Below, piece after piece: positions 1-8,463 of a DNA stretch of 42,302 bases. Position 1 is the first letter of the stretch; every line of letters begins with the position of its first letter. This DNA is from Alphaproteobacteria bacterium (GTDB lineage: Bacteria > Pseudomonadota > Alphaproteobacteria > SMXP01). The stretch covers positions 1 to 42,302 of the forward strand of contig JANQLI010000062.1 in NCBI GenBank assembly GCA_028280675.1, written 5' to 3'. Under the pieces are notes generated by a model. That model was given only the letters and a program-made list of their open reading frames with translations, searched no databases and was not told the DNA's origin. Both the position numbers and the translations under genes were made by a program.

Positions 1-378
1 GATGATGCATACGATACGCTTTATGCGTTACCAGCAAAGTTGGAAGACGCCGGTGTGACATTTGCGATTGCCAGCGGCACGCGTACTGGCGGATCGGGCA
101 ATGCGCGCTATGCTCCCCTCTTCGCCGGGATTGCCGGAGGGTTTGGTCTGGATAAAGAGGCGGCTTATCGCTCTGTCACACTGTATCCTGCGCAAATTCT
201 TGGGGTCGATGATATGCTTGGCTCAATCACAGTGGGGAAAAGCGCAAGCTTCGTTCTCACCGATGGTGATCTGCTTGAACCCTCAACAATCATTGAACAA
301 GTCTGGATCGATGGCATGATGCCGGATATGGACGACATCCAAAAAGCAGCAGACCGAAAATGGCGTGCACGCCCCTAA
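1..378 (+). CDS. Amidohydrolase, C-terminal part (5' end outside window)
   Basis: The frame is open from base 1 and reads to a TAA at 376-378, so only about 125 C-terminal residues are seen. The segment has the typical end of an imidazolonepropionase-like metal-dependent amidohydrolase. An AYRSVTLYPAQILGV helix is followed by LGSITVGKSASFVLTDGD, the closing beta-domain strand that says the enzyme is not charged with further insertions, and a VWIDG end. The metal-binding HxH and other catalytic residues lie upstream of the window, so substrate and export cannot be judged. It converges on the exported SDR with an 11-bp gap. An internal TTG at 40 could be taken for a start but the upstream frame continues the fold, so truncation by the window edge is more likely. 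Confidence 0.75.
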   Translation, partial: DDAYDTLYALPAKLEDAGVTFAIASGTRTGGSGNARYAPLFAGIAGGFGLDKEAAYRSVTLYPAQILGVDDMLGSITVGKSASFVLTDGDLLEPSTIIEQVWIDGMMPDMDDIQKAADRKWRARP

Positions 379-389
379 AAGGTCGAGAC

Positions 390-1178
390 CTAATTATCAA
401 TGTTCAATGTCGCGAATTGATCGCGCCAGATATGCGGCTCGGACGCAAAAACATTTAACACCTCAAGCGTCTTGCCGTGGGCGTCTTCATTCCCCAAAGC
501 AGCTATACAAATGCGCGCGACATCGGCCCGATCAATAATACCGTTGAGCATCCAATCCCCTTGCACCATCAAAATACTTTTCTGCGCGTGATCGCTGACA
601 TCTTCGCGCAGGCCAGTAGGGCGCACAATTGTGTATGCGAGCCCACTTTGGCGGAGGTGCTCCTCGGCTTTGCCTTTCCAGATCAGCACATTGTTCAACA
701 CTTTATTGAGATAATGATCTTCATGCGTCACACCGGCTGATGAAATCAAAACGAATTGTTGCACGCCTTGCGCTTTCGCCGCATCAACCGCATTGACGAC
801 CCCTTGATAATCAATCGCTTCCGGATTCTGCCCATTGCCAATCGCAGAAATCACATAGGTTGCCCCTTCAAACGCCGCCGTTAGCGTCGCGGGATCGGTC
901 ACATCGGCGGCAACCCAATCATATTGATCGTCAACCTCTGCATTCGCTTTTTCCACATCGCGTGTCGTTCCACGCACTGTTACGCCACCCTCATGAAGTT
1001 GTTGTACGAGATGACGGCCGCTACGCCCTGATCCACCAAGGACGACCACGACATCACTCTCACTGATGTGTGCAAAGGGATCAGGCTCGGGAATGGGCGC
1101 GCGCCGTTCTTGCGCAACGGCTGCAGAAAACGACACAGCAAAAGCACTGATCAATAAAAGGAAAGAACGTCTTAACAT
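390..1178 (-). CDS. Exported NAD(P)-binding Rossmann (NmrA/atypical SDR-like) protein
   Basis: This is a 262-residue protein of the NAD(P)H-binding NmrA/atypical SDR group. I place the start at the ATG at 1178 because AAGGAG lies 8 nt upstream; the frame is open further upstream but that would run into the MFS gene. Residues 1-23 form a clear Sec signal peptide (MLRRSFLLL..., cleavage near AVAQ). After it comes a strand-loop-helix with the dinucleotide motif GGSGRSG and later the ISSAGV strand and YTIVRPTGL segment typical of NmrA-like proteins. It is the last gene of the minus-strand operon TonB receptor, MBL hydrolase, MFS, SDR, 31 bp after the MFS gene. An NAD(P)-binding fold behind a Sec signal is odd because free NAD(P)H is not expected in the periplasm. 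Family call is good; reaction unknown. Confidence 0.8.
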   Translation of the reverse strand: MLRRSFLLLISAFAVSFSAAVAQERRAPIPEPDPFAHISESDVVVVLGGSGRSGRHLVQQLHEGGVTVRGTTRDVEKANAEVDDQYDWVAADVTDPATLTAAFEGATYVISAIGNGQNPEAIDYQGVVNAVDAAKAQGVQQFVLISSAGVTHEDHYLNKVLNNVLIWKGKAEEHLRQSGLAYTIVRPTGLREDVSDHAQKSILMVQGDWMLNGIIDRADVARICIAALGNEDAHGKTLEVLNVFASEPHIWRDQFATLNIDN

Positions 1179-1209
1179 GAGAAACACTCCTTTATGATAG
1201 AACGCAAGA

Positions 1210-2622
1210 TCACGAGTCTTGCGCCGCCACAGTTTCGAGCTGCGCACGAATTTCCGCATGGCGTTTGCGGTCCAATGGGAAGTTCCACATAATCGCTACG
1301 CCAATAATCATGACCGTTAGAGGCAGACTAATCGTAATAATACGCACCATGTTCAAGACTTCCGGTGAATTTTCACCGGTCGAACTGAATCCAATGAGTC
1401 CCAAGACGGGGTAAACAACACCGATCGATGTGGCGAAGGTGATTTTATTTGCGAGATTCAAAAGTGCGAGATGAGTGCCCGCTTCCCGGTGCCCCGTTTG
1501 CAGCGTGTCATAATCCACCGTGTCGGCCGCCATAGCTGATGGCAACACCAACTTACCGCCCGCGCCGATTCCAATAAACAAAAAGACGAAGAGCGCAGCC
1601 CAAAGATTTTGCTCTTCAAGAAGGCCCAGCATAATCACCCCAACCATCATGACCCCGAGACACGAGCAATAGGCACGGTGTTTGCCAAATTTTTTGGCAA
1701 ACCATACCCACCCAGGCACTAAAACAATGGCCACCAGATGTTGCATAAAGACGAGAAAGAGATGCTCTTCAATTTTCAACGTTTTGGTGATGTAAAGCTG
1801 GATGACAGAGAGATAGATCAACCAGCCGAACTGAGCAAAAAAGTAGCCTAAGAACAGTCGACGGAACATAATGTTACGTTTCAGGACACCCATGGTTTGC
1901 GTCCAAGACGGCATGGAGGCTTGTACATTTTTCTCCTTCGGAAAAAAACGGCAGGCTGCAAAGACTGTCACGGGCAGCATAATGATGATCGTGACCGCCA
2001 TAATTTTCAGAAGAGAGGCAAGTGAATTATCGAGGGGTAATCCTTGCGGCCATAATAAGTCACGCGCAGGCTGCGCAATCGGATCGATCAAGAGAAGCGG
2101 CACACCCATACCAATGATGATCCCAAGGACCCCCGCTCCTTCACGGAAGGCGGCAATCTTACCGCGCTCATCGTAATTGGTTGAAATCTCAGCGCCCCAA
2201 GATTGATAAGGAATGTAAACAACGGTCCACACCACATAGAAAAAGAAAATCAATAGCCCGAGCCGGAACATCCCGATGCTTTCACCAGGAACGAGCAGCA
2301 TCCATGTGAGCAGCATCAAAAATGGTGTGCCAATGGCGATCCAAGGTTTGCGCCGTCCCCACTTGCTCTCTGTGCGATCTGACAAGGCGCCGACAATTGG
2401 ATCACTGAGCGCATCCCATGTGCGAGCAAGCGCAAAGACAAATCCGACGGTAAAAAGGCCGCTGGAAAGCGCCCCTGCCCCTCCGGTTTCCATGACCCCC
2501 GCATAAAAGGGCGGCAGGAACACGATGAGGGGAATCAGCAAAGCTTGCATCGGCGTTGCAACACCAGCATATGAGATCAGTTCTGTGGTGCTGAATGATT
2601 TTGAAGTGGTGGTATCCGTCAC
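1210..2622 (-). CDS. MFS carrier of the GPH (MelB-like) cation symporter family
   Basis: About 470 residues with 12 predicted hydrophobic segments. The loop LSDPIVGALSDRTESKWGRR followed by KPWIAIG is the signature of the glycoside-pentoside-hexuronide:cation symporter (MelB-like) family, so inner-membrane symport of a polar, perhaps glycosidic, solute is likely. I chose the GTG at 2622 because AGGGGA lies 8 nt upstream; a further in-frame GTG at 2664 would add 14 polar residues without a good ribosome site. It sits 109 bp downstream of the MBL hydrolase and 31 bp before the exported SDR on the same strand, consistent with one transport-and-processing operon led by the TonB receptor. The substrate cannot be read from sequence. 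Confidence 0.82.
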   Translation of the reverse strand: MTDTTTSKSFSTTELISYAGVATPMQALLIPLIVFLPPFYAGVMETGGAGALSSGLFTVGFVFALARTWDALSDPIVGALSDRTESKWGRRKPWIAIGTPFLMLLTWMLLVPGESIGMFRLGLLIFFFYVVWTVVYIPYQSWGAEISTNYDERGKIAAFREGAGVLGIIIGMGVPLLLIDPIAQPARDLLWPQGLPLDNSLASLLKIMAVTIIIMLPVTVFAACRFFPKEKNVQASMPSWTQTMGVLKRNIMFRRLFLGYFFAQFGWLIYLSVIQLYITKTLKIEEHLFLVFMQHLVAIVLVPGWVWFAKKFGKHRAYCSCLGVMMVGVIMLGLLEEQNLWAALFVFLFIGIGAGGKLVLPSAMAADTVDYDTLQTGHREAGTHLALLNLANKITFATSIGVVYPVLGLIGFSSTGENSPEVLNMVRIITISLPLTVMIIGVAIMWNFPLDRKRHAEIRAQLETVAAQDS

Positions 2623-2731
2623 GCTGTCTGTCCCCTCTCTGTGGCGTTCCCATTCTTGAGGCACAGATTAGCAGAGATCCAAAAAAGAACTAGGTTTTGT
2701 GTCACGAAAGACGGACATTCGACATGCGTTC

Positions 2732-3697
2732 TTAATGACCAACCGCATAATAGGCAGCAATACGATCAAGAAGAAGGCGCATCTTGATTTCATCATACCC
2801 ACGCAAATCTTCGAACGGGGTCACATCGACACGTTGCGCCGCAAGATAGGCAGGCGTGCCTTTATCGATTTCATCTTTCACCGCCTTCATCGCCTGTTCC
2901 CACAATTCACGGCGCTCCGTCATGGCGGAGGCAGGACCTGTGAGGGGGAGTTCACGAAAAGTCCCATCTCCGTTTGGTGCCATGACCAAATGCCCCCCAA
3001 GAACAGAGTCAATTCCCTCCTCTGCCATCAGAGATTCGATTTCTTTGTACACATCAATTCCTGTCGCCCAACGATAATCCACCAGCATGGGCTGAAACGG
3101 CATATACCGCCCAGACGGAGGATTCAACAAATCCACATTAAACAGCACATTTGCCGGACGCGGAATCATGACGATATTGCAATCGCCATCGCTCGGTCCG
3201 AAATAAAAGAGATCAAGCCCCTTTTCCCCAAGGCGTAATGCGTATTTCTCAGAAAACGTCGTATCCGGCAGCACAATGTCCGGATGCGGATTGGCTGTCA
3301 TATTCGTTAGACAGTTTTCTTGTGCAATAAACTCAGCACCCTCATCTTTAAAAATCTGCCCGCCCATGATGTGATCCCAATGATCATGTGAGTAAATCAC
3401 ATACTTCACCGGCTGATCGGTAAGCTTTGCAATTTCAGACCGCATGCGTTTTGTGGCATCGGTGCTAATGGGGTCCGTGACGACAACACCATTTTTTGTA
3501 ATCAGGAAAATAGAGCGATAGAGACCCCAACGATAAGAATAAAGGCCTTCGGCAATGGCATCGACAGAGGCCGGCTCAATACCAGGCGCGGAAAACTGGG
3601 CCTGCAGTGTTCTGGGGGACAAGCCTAAGAACACTGCAGCCAGAAGGCGGGGAAGGACCTTTTTCATTTTAAACATCATGAAAAGAGGCGAATGCAT
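2732..3697 (-). CDS. Exported MBL-fold metallo-hydrolase
   Basis: A 321-residue metallo-beta-lactamase-fold protein. The metal motif HxHxDH is seen as SHDHWDH at residues 103-109, preceded by the VVVTDPI strand. Later there are a DGDCNIVM strand, an FNVDLLNPP aspartate loop and a GGHLVMAP histidine. Residues 1-34 are a basic-hydrophobic signal ending in LQAQ, so it is probably periplasmic. The first ATG is supported by AAGGAGG 8 nt upstream. It starts 24 bp after the TonB receptor stop, so the two are almost certainly co-transcribed. The family covers lactonases, thioesterases, phosphodiesterases and dinuclear-zinc hydrolases. The position suggests it cleaves the compound imported by the receptor; the exact bond is not predictable. 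Confidence 0.85.
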   Translation of the reverse strand: MHSPLFMMFKMKKVLPRLLAAVFLGLSPRTLQAQFSAPGIEPASVDAIAEGLYSYRWGLYRSIFLITKNGVVVTDPISTDATKRMRSEIAKLTDQPVKYVIYSHDHWDHIMGGQIFKDEGAEFIAQENCLTNMTANPHPDIVLPDTTFSEKYALRLGEKGLDLFYFGPSDGDCNIVMIPRPANVLFNVDLLNPPSGRYMPFQPMLVDYRWATGIDVYKEIESLMAEEGIDSVLGGHLVMAPNGDGTFRELPLTGPASAMTERRELWEQAMKAVKDEIDKGTPAYLAAQRVDVTPFEDLRGYDEIKMRLLLDRIAAYYAVGH

Positions 3698-3721
3698 GAT
3701 ATTCGCCTCCTTGTTTTGTGA

Positions 3722-5857
3722 TTACATACGGAAGTTCGCTTTGAGCATCACACTCCGTGGCTCAGCCGCGTAGGCCGAATCAAAAGTTCCAAAATCAAAA
3801 CCCGTGTATATATGCTCATCATCATTGAGATTGCGCACATAAACACCTACGTCGAAATTCCCACCTGGCATTTCATACCTGATGAATCCATTCACAAGAT
3901 TCAATTCCTCGACCTTAGTTCCAGGTGCATTTTGCTTTGTACCGGGCCAATGGGATTTTTGATATCGATAATCACCACCCATAACAATACTACCTTCATT
4001 GGCAAGGTTAACCGTATAATCAAAACCAATACCACCCATAGCATCAGGTGTACCTGCCACATCGTGACCAGGCGTCATACCCACAGCCAGTGCTTCATCT
4101 CTCAAGTTGCGATATTCGGAGTCCGTAATCGCAAGATTGGCAAAGATATTGAGGTTATCTGTAGGTGACGCCTGCATCTCCGCCTCAAGACCTTGAACTA
4201 TCGCATCACCAACATTGAATCGGATCGTACCCGAAGACATAGGATTCAAGGCATTTTCTTGTATGTCTTCATAATCTGCATAGAAATAGTTTGCGTTCAG
4301 ACGAATTCGATTGTCAGCGAGTTCCGTCTTGATCCCAGCTTCGTAGGATATCACCGTTGCTTCATCATAAGGCGTATTCACATCGGCAACCCTTACCGCT
4401 CGTGCTTGGTAACCACCAGCCATAAAGCCCTGGGATACAGAGAAATAGAGCAATGTATCATCATCAACCTGATAATCAATCCCGAGCTTACCTTGAACTT
4501 GATCCCATGAATCATCAAGCATTATTCCGTAATCTTCACCCCAAGGTGGGAATCCACCGGTACCACCACTGAACTCTTTCTCATCTTGAGTCCATCGCAA
4601 GCCAGCAGTGAGGCCGAGCTGATCATTCACATTATAGGTTGCTTGACCAAAAACTGCATAAGACTGGGTTTCCGTGGTGTAAATTTGACGACTGTTAATC
4701 AGACCACCAGCAAGGATATTCAGTGAATCTGTGTCATTATCCTCGTTCAAGTAAAACGCACCTAAGATCCAGTCAACATTCTCTGTTGAGCCGATAAGCT
4801 GAATCTCTTGCGTGATTTGAGTTCCCTCGACTAGCGAGTCAATATACCACCCGTTAGAACCTGAAATATCAATATAGCTGTCTTGCTCAACATCACGATA
4901 ACCGGTGATGGATTTCAAATCGAAACCATCAAATTTCCAGGTCATATTGATCGATGCAGTGAGCTGCTCGACATCTGCATGTTGTTGGTCAGTTGTTTGC
5001 GTACCATAAAAATCACCTGAGAGGGGTGCATTATTTGCAGCAGGCATGAGAACAAAATCAGCTAATGGCGTTACATAGGACGCATCCGTATCATCTTCTG
5101 TGTATGCAATATGCGCGTTGAACTCGAAATTCTCCGAGCCGTAATAATTCAAATCAGCGCGAATACCAGCATACTGACGATCACCAATATCGGACTCAAC
5201 TTTCGTCGTCCCCGAATAGCGGTCATAATAACCTTCTTGATCCGAGTAAACGACTGCGGCACCAAGGGCGAGCTTCCCTTCAACCACAGGACCGGATGCT
5301 GAAAGTTTTGCTTGGATATGTTCGCGTGTGCCATACCCAAGGCTAGCCGCCACACGGGTTTCATCCCCAGGTTTACGGGTGACGAACTTCAATGCACCGG
5401 CAATCGTGTTCCGCCCATACAGCGTTCCTTGCGGTGCGCGGAGCACCTCAATGCGCTCAATATCGAGGAGTTCGATATTCGAACCATTGGTCCGCGCTTG
5501 ATAGACATCATCAATGTAAATCCCCACAGCGCTTTCCGCCGTCGGCATGGTGCTTTCATTTTGCCCCTGACCACGCATAAAGATCGTTACGTTCGTGGCC
5601 TGACCTGATGAATTCCGTGACACCATATTTGGGACGGTAGCGCCAATATCTGTAACATTAATAATTTGCAGATTCTCAATATCGTCCGCAGAAAAAGCCG
5701 TCACGGCAATTGGCACCGTTTGAATGCTGGCGTCGCGCCGTTCCGCCGACACCACCATTTCTGTCACTGCTGCCGCAGCGGTTTGCGTGAAAGCCGGCAA
5801 CACCAACATTGATGTGCCAAGCAAGAGTGTTTTTGTGGATTTGTTGAGTAAAGTCAT
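3722..5857 (-). CDS. TonB-dependent outer-membrane receptor (first copy)
   Basis: A 711-residue TonB-dependent receptor. I use the ATG at 5857 (AAGGGGG just upstream), which gives a signal peptide ending near TAAAA. A Ton box-like TEMVVSAERR follows, then the plug domain (about residues 40-160, including GIYIDDVYQAR, RIEVLRAPQGTLYGRN and AGALKFVTRKP) and the 22-strand barrel with many aromatic-rich strands to a final NFRM. It leads the operon TonB receptor, MBL hydrolase, MFS, SDR and is divergent from a LysR gene. Sphingomonad-type receptors of this kind usually serve non-siderophore substrates such as aromatic or sugar compounds. No siderophore biosynthesis or FecI/FecR genes are nearby, so an organic nutrient is favoured. 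Confidence 0.92.
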   Translation of the reverse strand: MTLLNKSTKTLLLGTSMLVLPAFTQTAAAAVTEMVVSAERRDASIQTVPIAVTAFSADDIENLQIINVTDIGATVPNMVSRNSSGQATNVTIFMRGQGQNESTMPTAESAVGIYIDDVYQARTNGSNIELLDIERIEVLRAPQGTLYGRNTIAGALKFVTRKPGDETRVAASLGYGTREHIQAKLSASGPVVEGKLALGAAVVYSDQEGYYDRYSGTTKVESDIGDRQYAGIRADLNYYGSENFEFNAHIAYTEDDTDASYVTPLADFVLMPAANNAPLSGDFYGTQTTDQQHADVEQLTASINMTWKFDGFDLKSITGYRDVEQDSYIDISGSNGWYIDSLVEGTQITQEIQLIGSTENVDWILGAFYLNEDNDTDSLNILAGGLINSRQIYTTETQSYAVFGQATYNVNDQLGLTAGLRWTQDEKEFSGGTGGFPPWGEDYGIMLDDSWDQVQGKLGIDYQVDDDTLLYFSVSQGFMAGGYQARAVRVADVNTPYDEATVISYEAGIKTELADNRIRLNANYFYADYEDIQENALNPMSSGTIRFNVGDAIVQGLEAEMQASPTDNLNIFANLAITDSEYRNLRDEALAVGMTPGHDVAGTPDAMGGIGFDYTVNLANEGSIVMGGDYRYQKSHWPGTKQNAPGTKVEELNLVNGFIRYEMPGGNFDVGVYVRNLNDDEHIYTGFDFGTFDSAYAAEPRSVMLKANFRM

Positions 5858-5944
5858 GCTTTCCCCCTTGTTCATCCGCAGCACATGTCTCCGTATGCGG
5901 AATTTGTTTTCACATGCCATCACACCATAGGCATGCCCCTCAGT

Positions 5945-5990
5945 CAATAAAAACTAATATAATTGTGGATTATTAGAAAGTTTTACTTTA
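5945..5990 (-). promoter_or_regulatory. Candidate LysR-type operator between TonB receptor and LysR gene
   Basis: Two features overlap here. There is a perfect inverted repeat CTAATA-N11-TATTAG at 5954-5976, the size and T-N11-A form expected of LysR sites. There is also an element that on the minus strand reads TAAAGTAAAACTTTCTAATA (5990-5971). The same element recurs upstream of the nitrilase gene at 9617-9636 with 18 of 20 bases identical, and similarity continues weakly over about 46 bp. The position is about 90-130 bp upstream of the receptor and 60-105 bp upstream of the LysR gene. Confidence 0.6.
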
Positions 5991-6051
5991 CTTTGAACTG
6001 GCGTTAACCGCTGCGTGAGAGTCGCCCCAGCTCAAGAAGGAAAAACCAAGG

Positions 6052-7029
6052 ATGGAACTCAAACAACTCCGACAATTTTTAGCTGTTATGGAGGAAGGCA
6101 ACTTTGCCTCGGCCGCCCGCGCGACCAACCTCACCCCACAAGCCATTGGCCAGAGCATTGATAAATTACAATCGGAACTGGGCGTCAGCCTGTTTGAGCG
6201 AAAGCAGCGCAATATGGTGCCCACCGAATTCGCCTTTGCGCTTGAGAATCATGCCCGGCGCATGATGGTGCAGCACCGCGCAGCAATCGAAGAACTGGGC
6301 GCCATGGATTCCGGGTCTCGCGGCGAAGTGCGTGTCGCCTTTGGCGGGACCATGGCAGGAGAAGTTGGCACTGTCGCGATTGCCCGATTTCAAGAAAAAT
6401 TTCCGCAGATTGATGTCACCATGACAGGTGGTTTGACGGATGTCTTGATCGAACAGCTTCGCCGCGGCGACCTCGATCTTGTAGCGGGGGTGGCCACACC
6501 GGACTGGCGCATCGATAGTGAGCTTGCCCTTGAAAATCTCTTCCGTGTTCGAACGATTGTGCTGGCGCGTCAGGGGCACCCGCTTGATGGTGTGAAAGAT
6601 CTTTCACTCGAACAACTTGCCGCATATCCTTGGCTCGTCCCTGCCCGTCAACCAAGCGATACAGGTCCTCTGCCAGTCTCGGAAGTGTTTGTTGCGGCTG
6701 GCTTGGAGCCACCAAAACAAATGGTCTTTTCCAATGCGGTATCCGCGTCGATGGGCCTCCTGGTGCGTGGGGATTATTTGACTGTTAGCGTGCCTTATGC
6801 AGTGCCTCTCACCATTGTCGCGCCACCCGAAGGGGATGCCCCTTTAAAATGGCTCGATTTTGACTGGCCGACAGCCGCCAATATGGCCTGCTTGATCTAT
6901 CGTGCAGGTGTGGAGCTTGCCCGTCCGCCGCGTTTGTTGGCGGAGGAGATTCGCCAAGCCGCACATGAGCTTTATGAGAGAGACGTGACGGTCGCACACG
7001 AACGTGGCTTTGTCCATGAAGATGAATAA
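6052..7029 (+). CDS. LysR-family transcriptional regulator
   Basis: A 325-residue LysR-type regulator. Residues 1-60 hold the winged helix-turn-helix (LRQFLAVMEEGNFASAARAT, then LGVSLFER). Residues 90-290 form the periplasmic-binding-protein-like effector domain. It is transcribed divergently from the TonB receptor with 194 bp between starts and converges on the UbiD gene with only 5 bp between stop codons. Divergent LysR genes normally control the neighbouring operon and themselves in response to a pathway metabolite. The shared element at 5971-5990 and 9617-9636 suggests that it also controls the nitrilase-UbiD operon. Confidence 0.92.
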   Translation: MELKQLRQFLAVMEEGNFASAARATNLTPQAIGQSIDKLQSELGVSLFERKQRNMVPTEFAFALENHARRMMVQHRAAIEELGAMDSGSRGEVRVAFGGTMAGEVGTVAIARFQEKFPQIDVTMTGGLTDVLIEQLRRGDLDLVAGVATPDWRIDSELALENLFRVRTIVLARQGHPLDGVKDLSLEQLAAYPWLVPARQPSDTGPLPVSEVFVAAGLEPPKQMVFSNAVSASMGLLVRGDYLTVSVPYAVPLTIVAPPEGDAPLKWLDFDWPTAANMACLIYRAGVELARPPRLLAEEIRQAAHELYERDVTVAHERGFVHEDE

Positions 7030-7034
7030 GGGGC

Positions 7035-8426
7035 TTAAAGATAGTCCTCAAGTTCTATGTCGTCCAAACCCGGTATAATCGGGCGTTTTAGACTATCTCT
7101 GTCTTCAAGGTCCATTGTTGCATCAAAGCCGATGCGCACAGACTTGCCGTCTTTTGTGCCACGCTCTGTGTCCCAGCTTACCTGATCAGGGATGATGATG
7201 ACTTTCGATGCATCGGCGACACGTGACCAGATCGCCCATTCCACATCCTTATATGATGTGAAGTCAATATCCTCATCAACCACTACAATACGTTTGAAAA
7301 TGCTGCTCATTGGTAATCCTGCGGCCATGGCTCCAAAGATTTGTGGGATAAGTTCTTTTGGCTGGTCATTGTCGCTTTTGCGCATTTGCACATTCAATTG
7401 AAACATCGGTCCTGTTGTTGACGGCTCCATGATCATATGCGCGTTTGTGACGAGAGGAAATTGCGCTTTAATATCCTGAGAAATTTTATCGCGCAGGCCA
7501 TAGAGAGACATTGACCCAAGAGTAAAGTGCTCCCTTCCCTGTTCCCCAAAAATTGCGTGAAAGAGCGGGTCTTTTCGATGTGTGATGGCCGTGACGCGGA
7601 AATTCGGATTGGTGCCCGGTCCATATTGTCCAGCAAACTCGCCGAATTGTTGCGTGCGCTCTTCGGTGAAATCGATCACACCTTCTATGACGATTTCCGC
7701 ATGGGCTGGCACCAACAAATCATTTGTTTCACACCGCACAAGTTCAAGTGCGTCTTTGCGCAAGGCTCCAGCGACGGCATATTCTGATGTGTCCGATTCT
7801 GGCTTGCCCGCCGCCGCCATCAGCATGAGCGGATCATTGCCAATCGCGAGTGATAACGGCAAAGGCTCGCCCTTCTCTTTCGAAGCGTGCAGAATGCCGC
7901 GTAGATTGCTGGTCGGGCTGATATTGATATTCAGCGTGTGTTGGTCCACCACCAAGGCGCGGTAAACACCAACATTGAGTTCCGATGTGTCAAGATGACG
8001 GCTCACACCGATGGCGGCCGTGATAAATGCTCCAGAATCATCTTCACAAAAGGTTGGGACAGGAAGATCGTATAGGCACGCCGCATCGTCCAATTTTATC
8101 ACATCTTTTACAGGCCCCGTATTAAGCTCACGCGGTGGAATCGAATGCGCGATCGCCTCTTGCATAATCTTAGCGTGGTCTCTGCGGGTGAAATGCTTGG
8201 AATCATCTATGCCGTGCAATCTTGCATAGCGTTCAAGGCCATTCATCACCCCGGCGACAACCGGTATGTTTGACCCTTTGACATTTTCAAAAAACGCCGC
8301 TTTACCCTGCTCCTCAAGCTTCCAAATAAGAGCACCCAATTCAAATTGAGGATCGACCTCTTTGCTGAAGCGCACAAGTTGGCCATCTGCATCTAACTGC
8401 GCAACGAAATCTCGAAAATCAGGCAT
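7035..8426 (-). CDS. UbiD-family prFMN-dependent (de)carboxylase
   Basis: A 463-residue UbiD-family protein, close to the family's usual length. Recognisable blocks are NVGVYRALVVD (151-161), RCETNDLLVPAHAEIVIEG (231-249) and FGEFAGQYGPG (261-271). Family members use prenylated FMN to add or remove carboxyl groups on aromatic or alpha,beta-unsaturated acids; the UbiX prenyltransferase that makes the cofactor is not in this window. By remembered alignment to fungal Fdc1, the equivalents of N168, R173, E233 and E282 are present (N151, R156, E215, E263). The metal ligand H191 falls on S173/N174 and the E277 position falls on T258, so the active site is not canonical. It follows the nitrilase gene by 37 bp on the same strand and is probably co-transcribed with it. 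Confidence 0.88.
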   Translation of the reverse strand: MPDFRDFVAQLDADGQLVRFSKEVDPQFELGALIWKLEEQGKAAFFENVKGSNIPVVAGVMNGLERYARLHGIDDSKHFTRRDHAKIMQEAIAHSIPPRELNTGPVKDVIKLDDAACLYDLPVPTFCEDDSGAFITAAIGVSRHLDTSELNVGVYRALVVDQHTLNINISPTSNLRGILHASKEKGEPLPLSLAIGNDPLMLMAAAGKPESDTSEYAVAGALRKDALELVRCETNDLLVPAHAEIVIEGVIDFTEERTQQFGEFAGQYGPGTNPNFRVTAITHRKDPLFHAIFGEQGREHFTLGSMSLYGLRDKISQDIKAQFPLVTNAHMIMEPSTTGPMFQLNVQMRKSDNDQPKELIPQIFGAMAAGLPMSSIFKRIVVVDEDIDFTSYKDVEWAIWSRVADASKVIIIPDQVSWDTERGTKDGKSVRIGFDATMDLEDRDSLKRPIIPGLDDIELEDYL

Positions 8427-8463
8427 AAACGACTCTCATCAATCAAGGAAAGACAGTGCCTGA

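Noticed and set aside
2699..3238. Plus-strand open frame opposite the MBL hydrolase
   Set aside because: The translated product is His/Arg/Ile-rich without recognisable structure, and the minus-strand gene has all metal motifs and a strong ribosome site.
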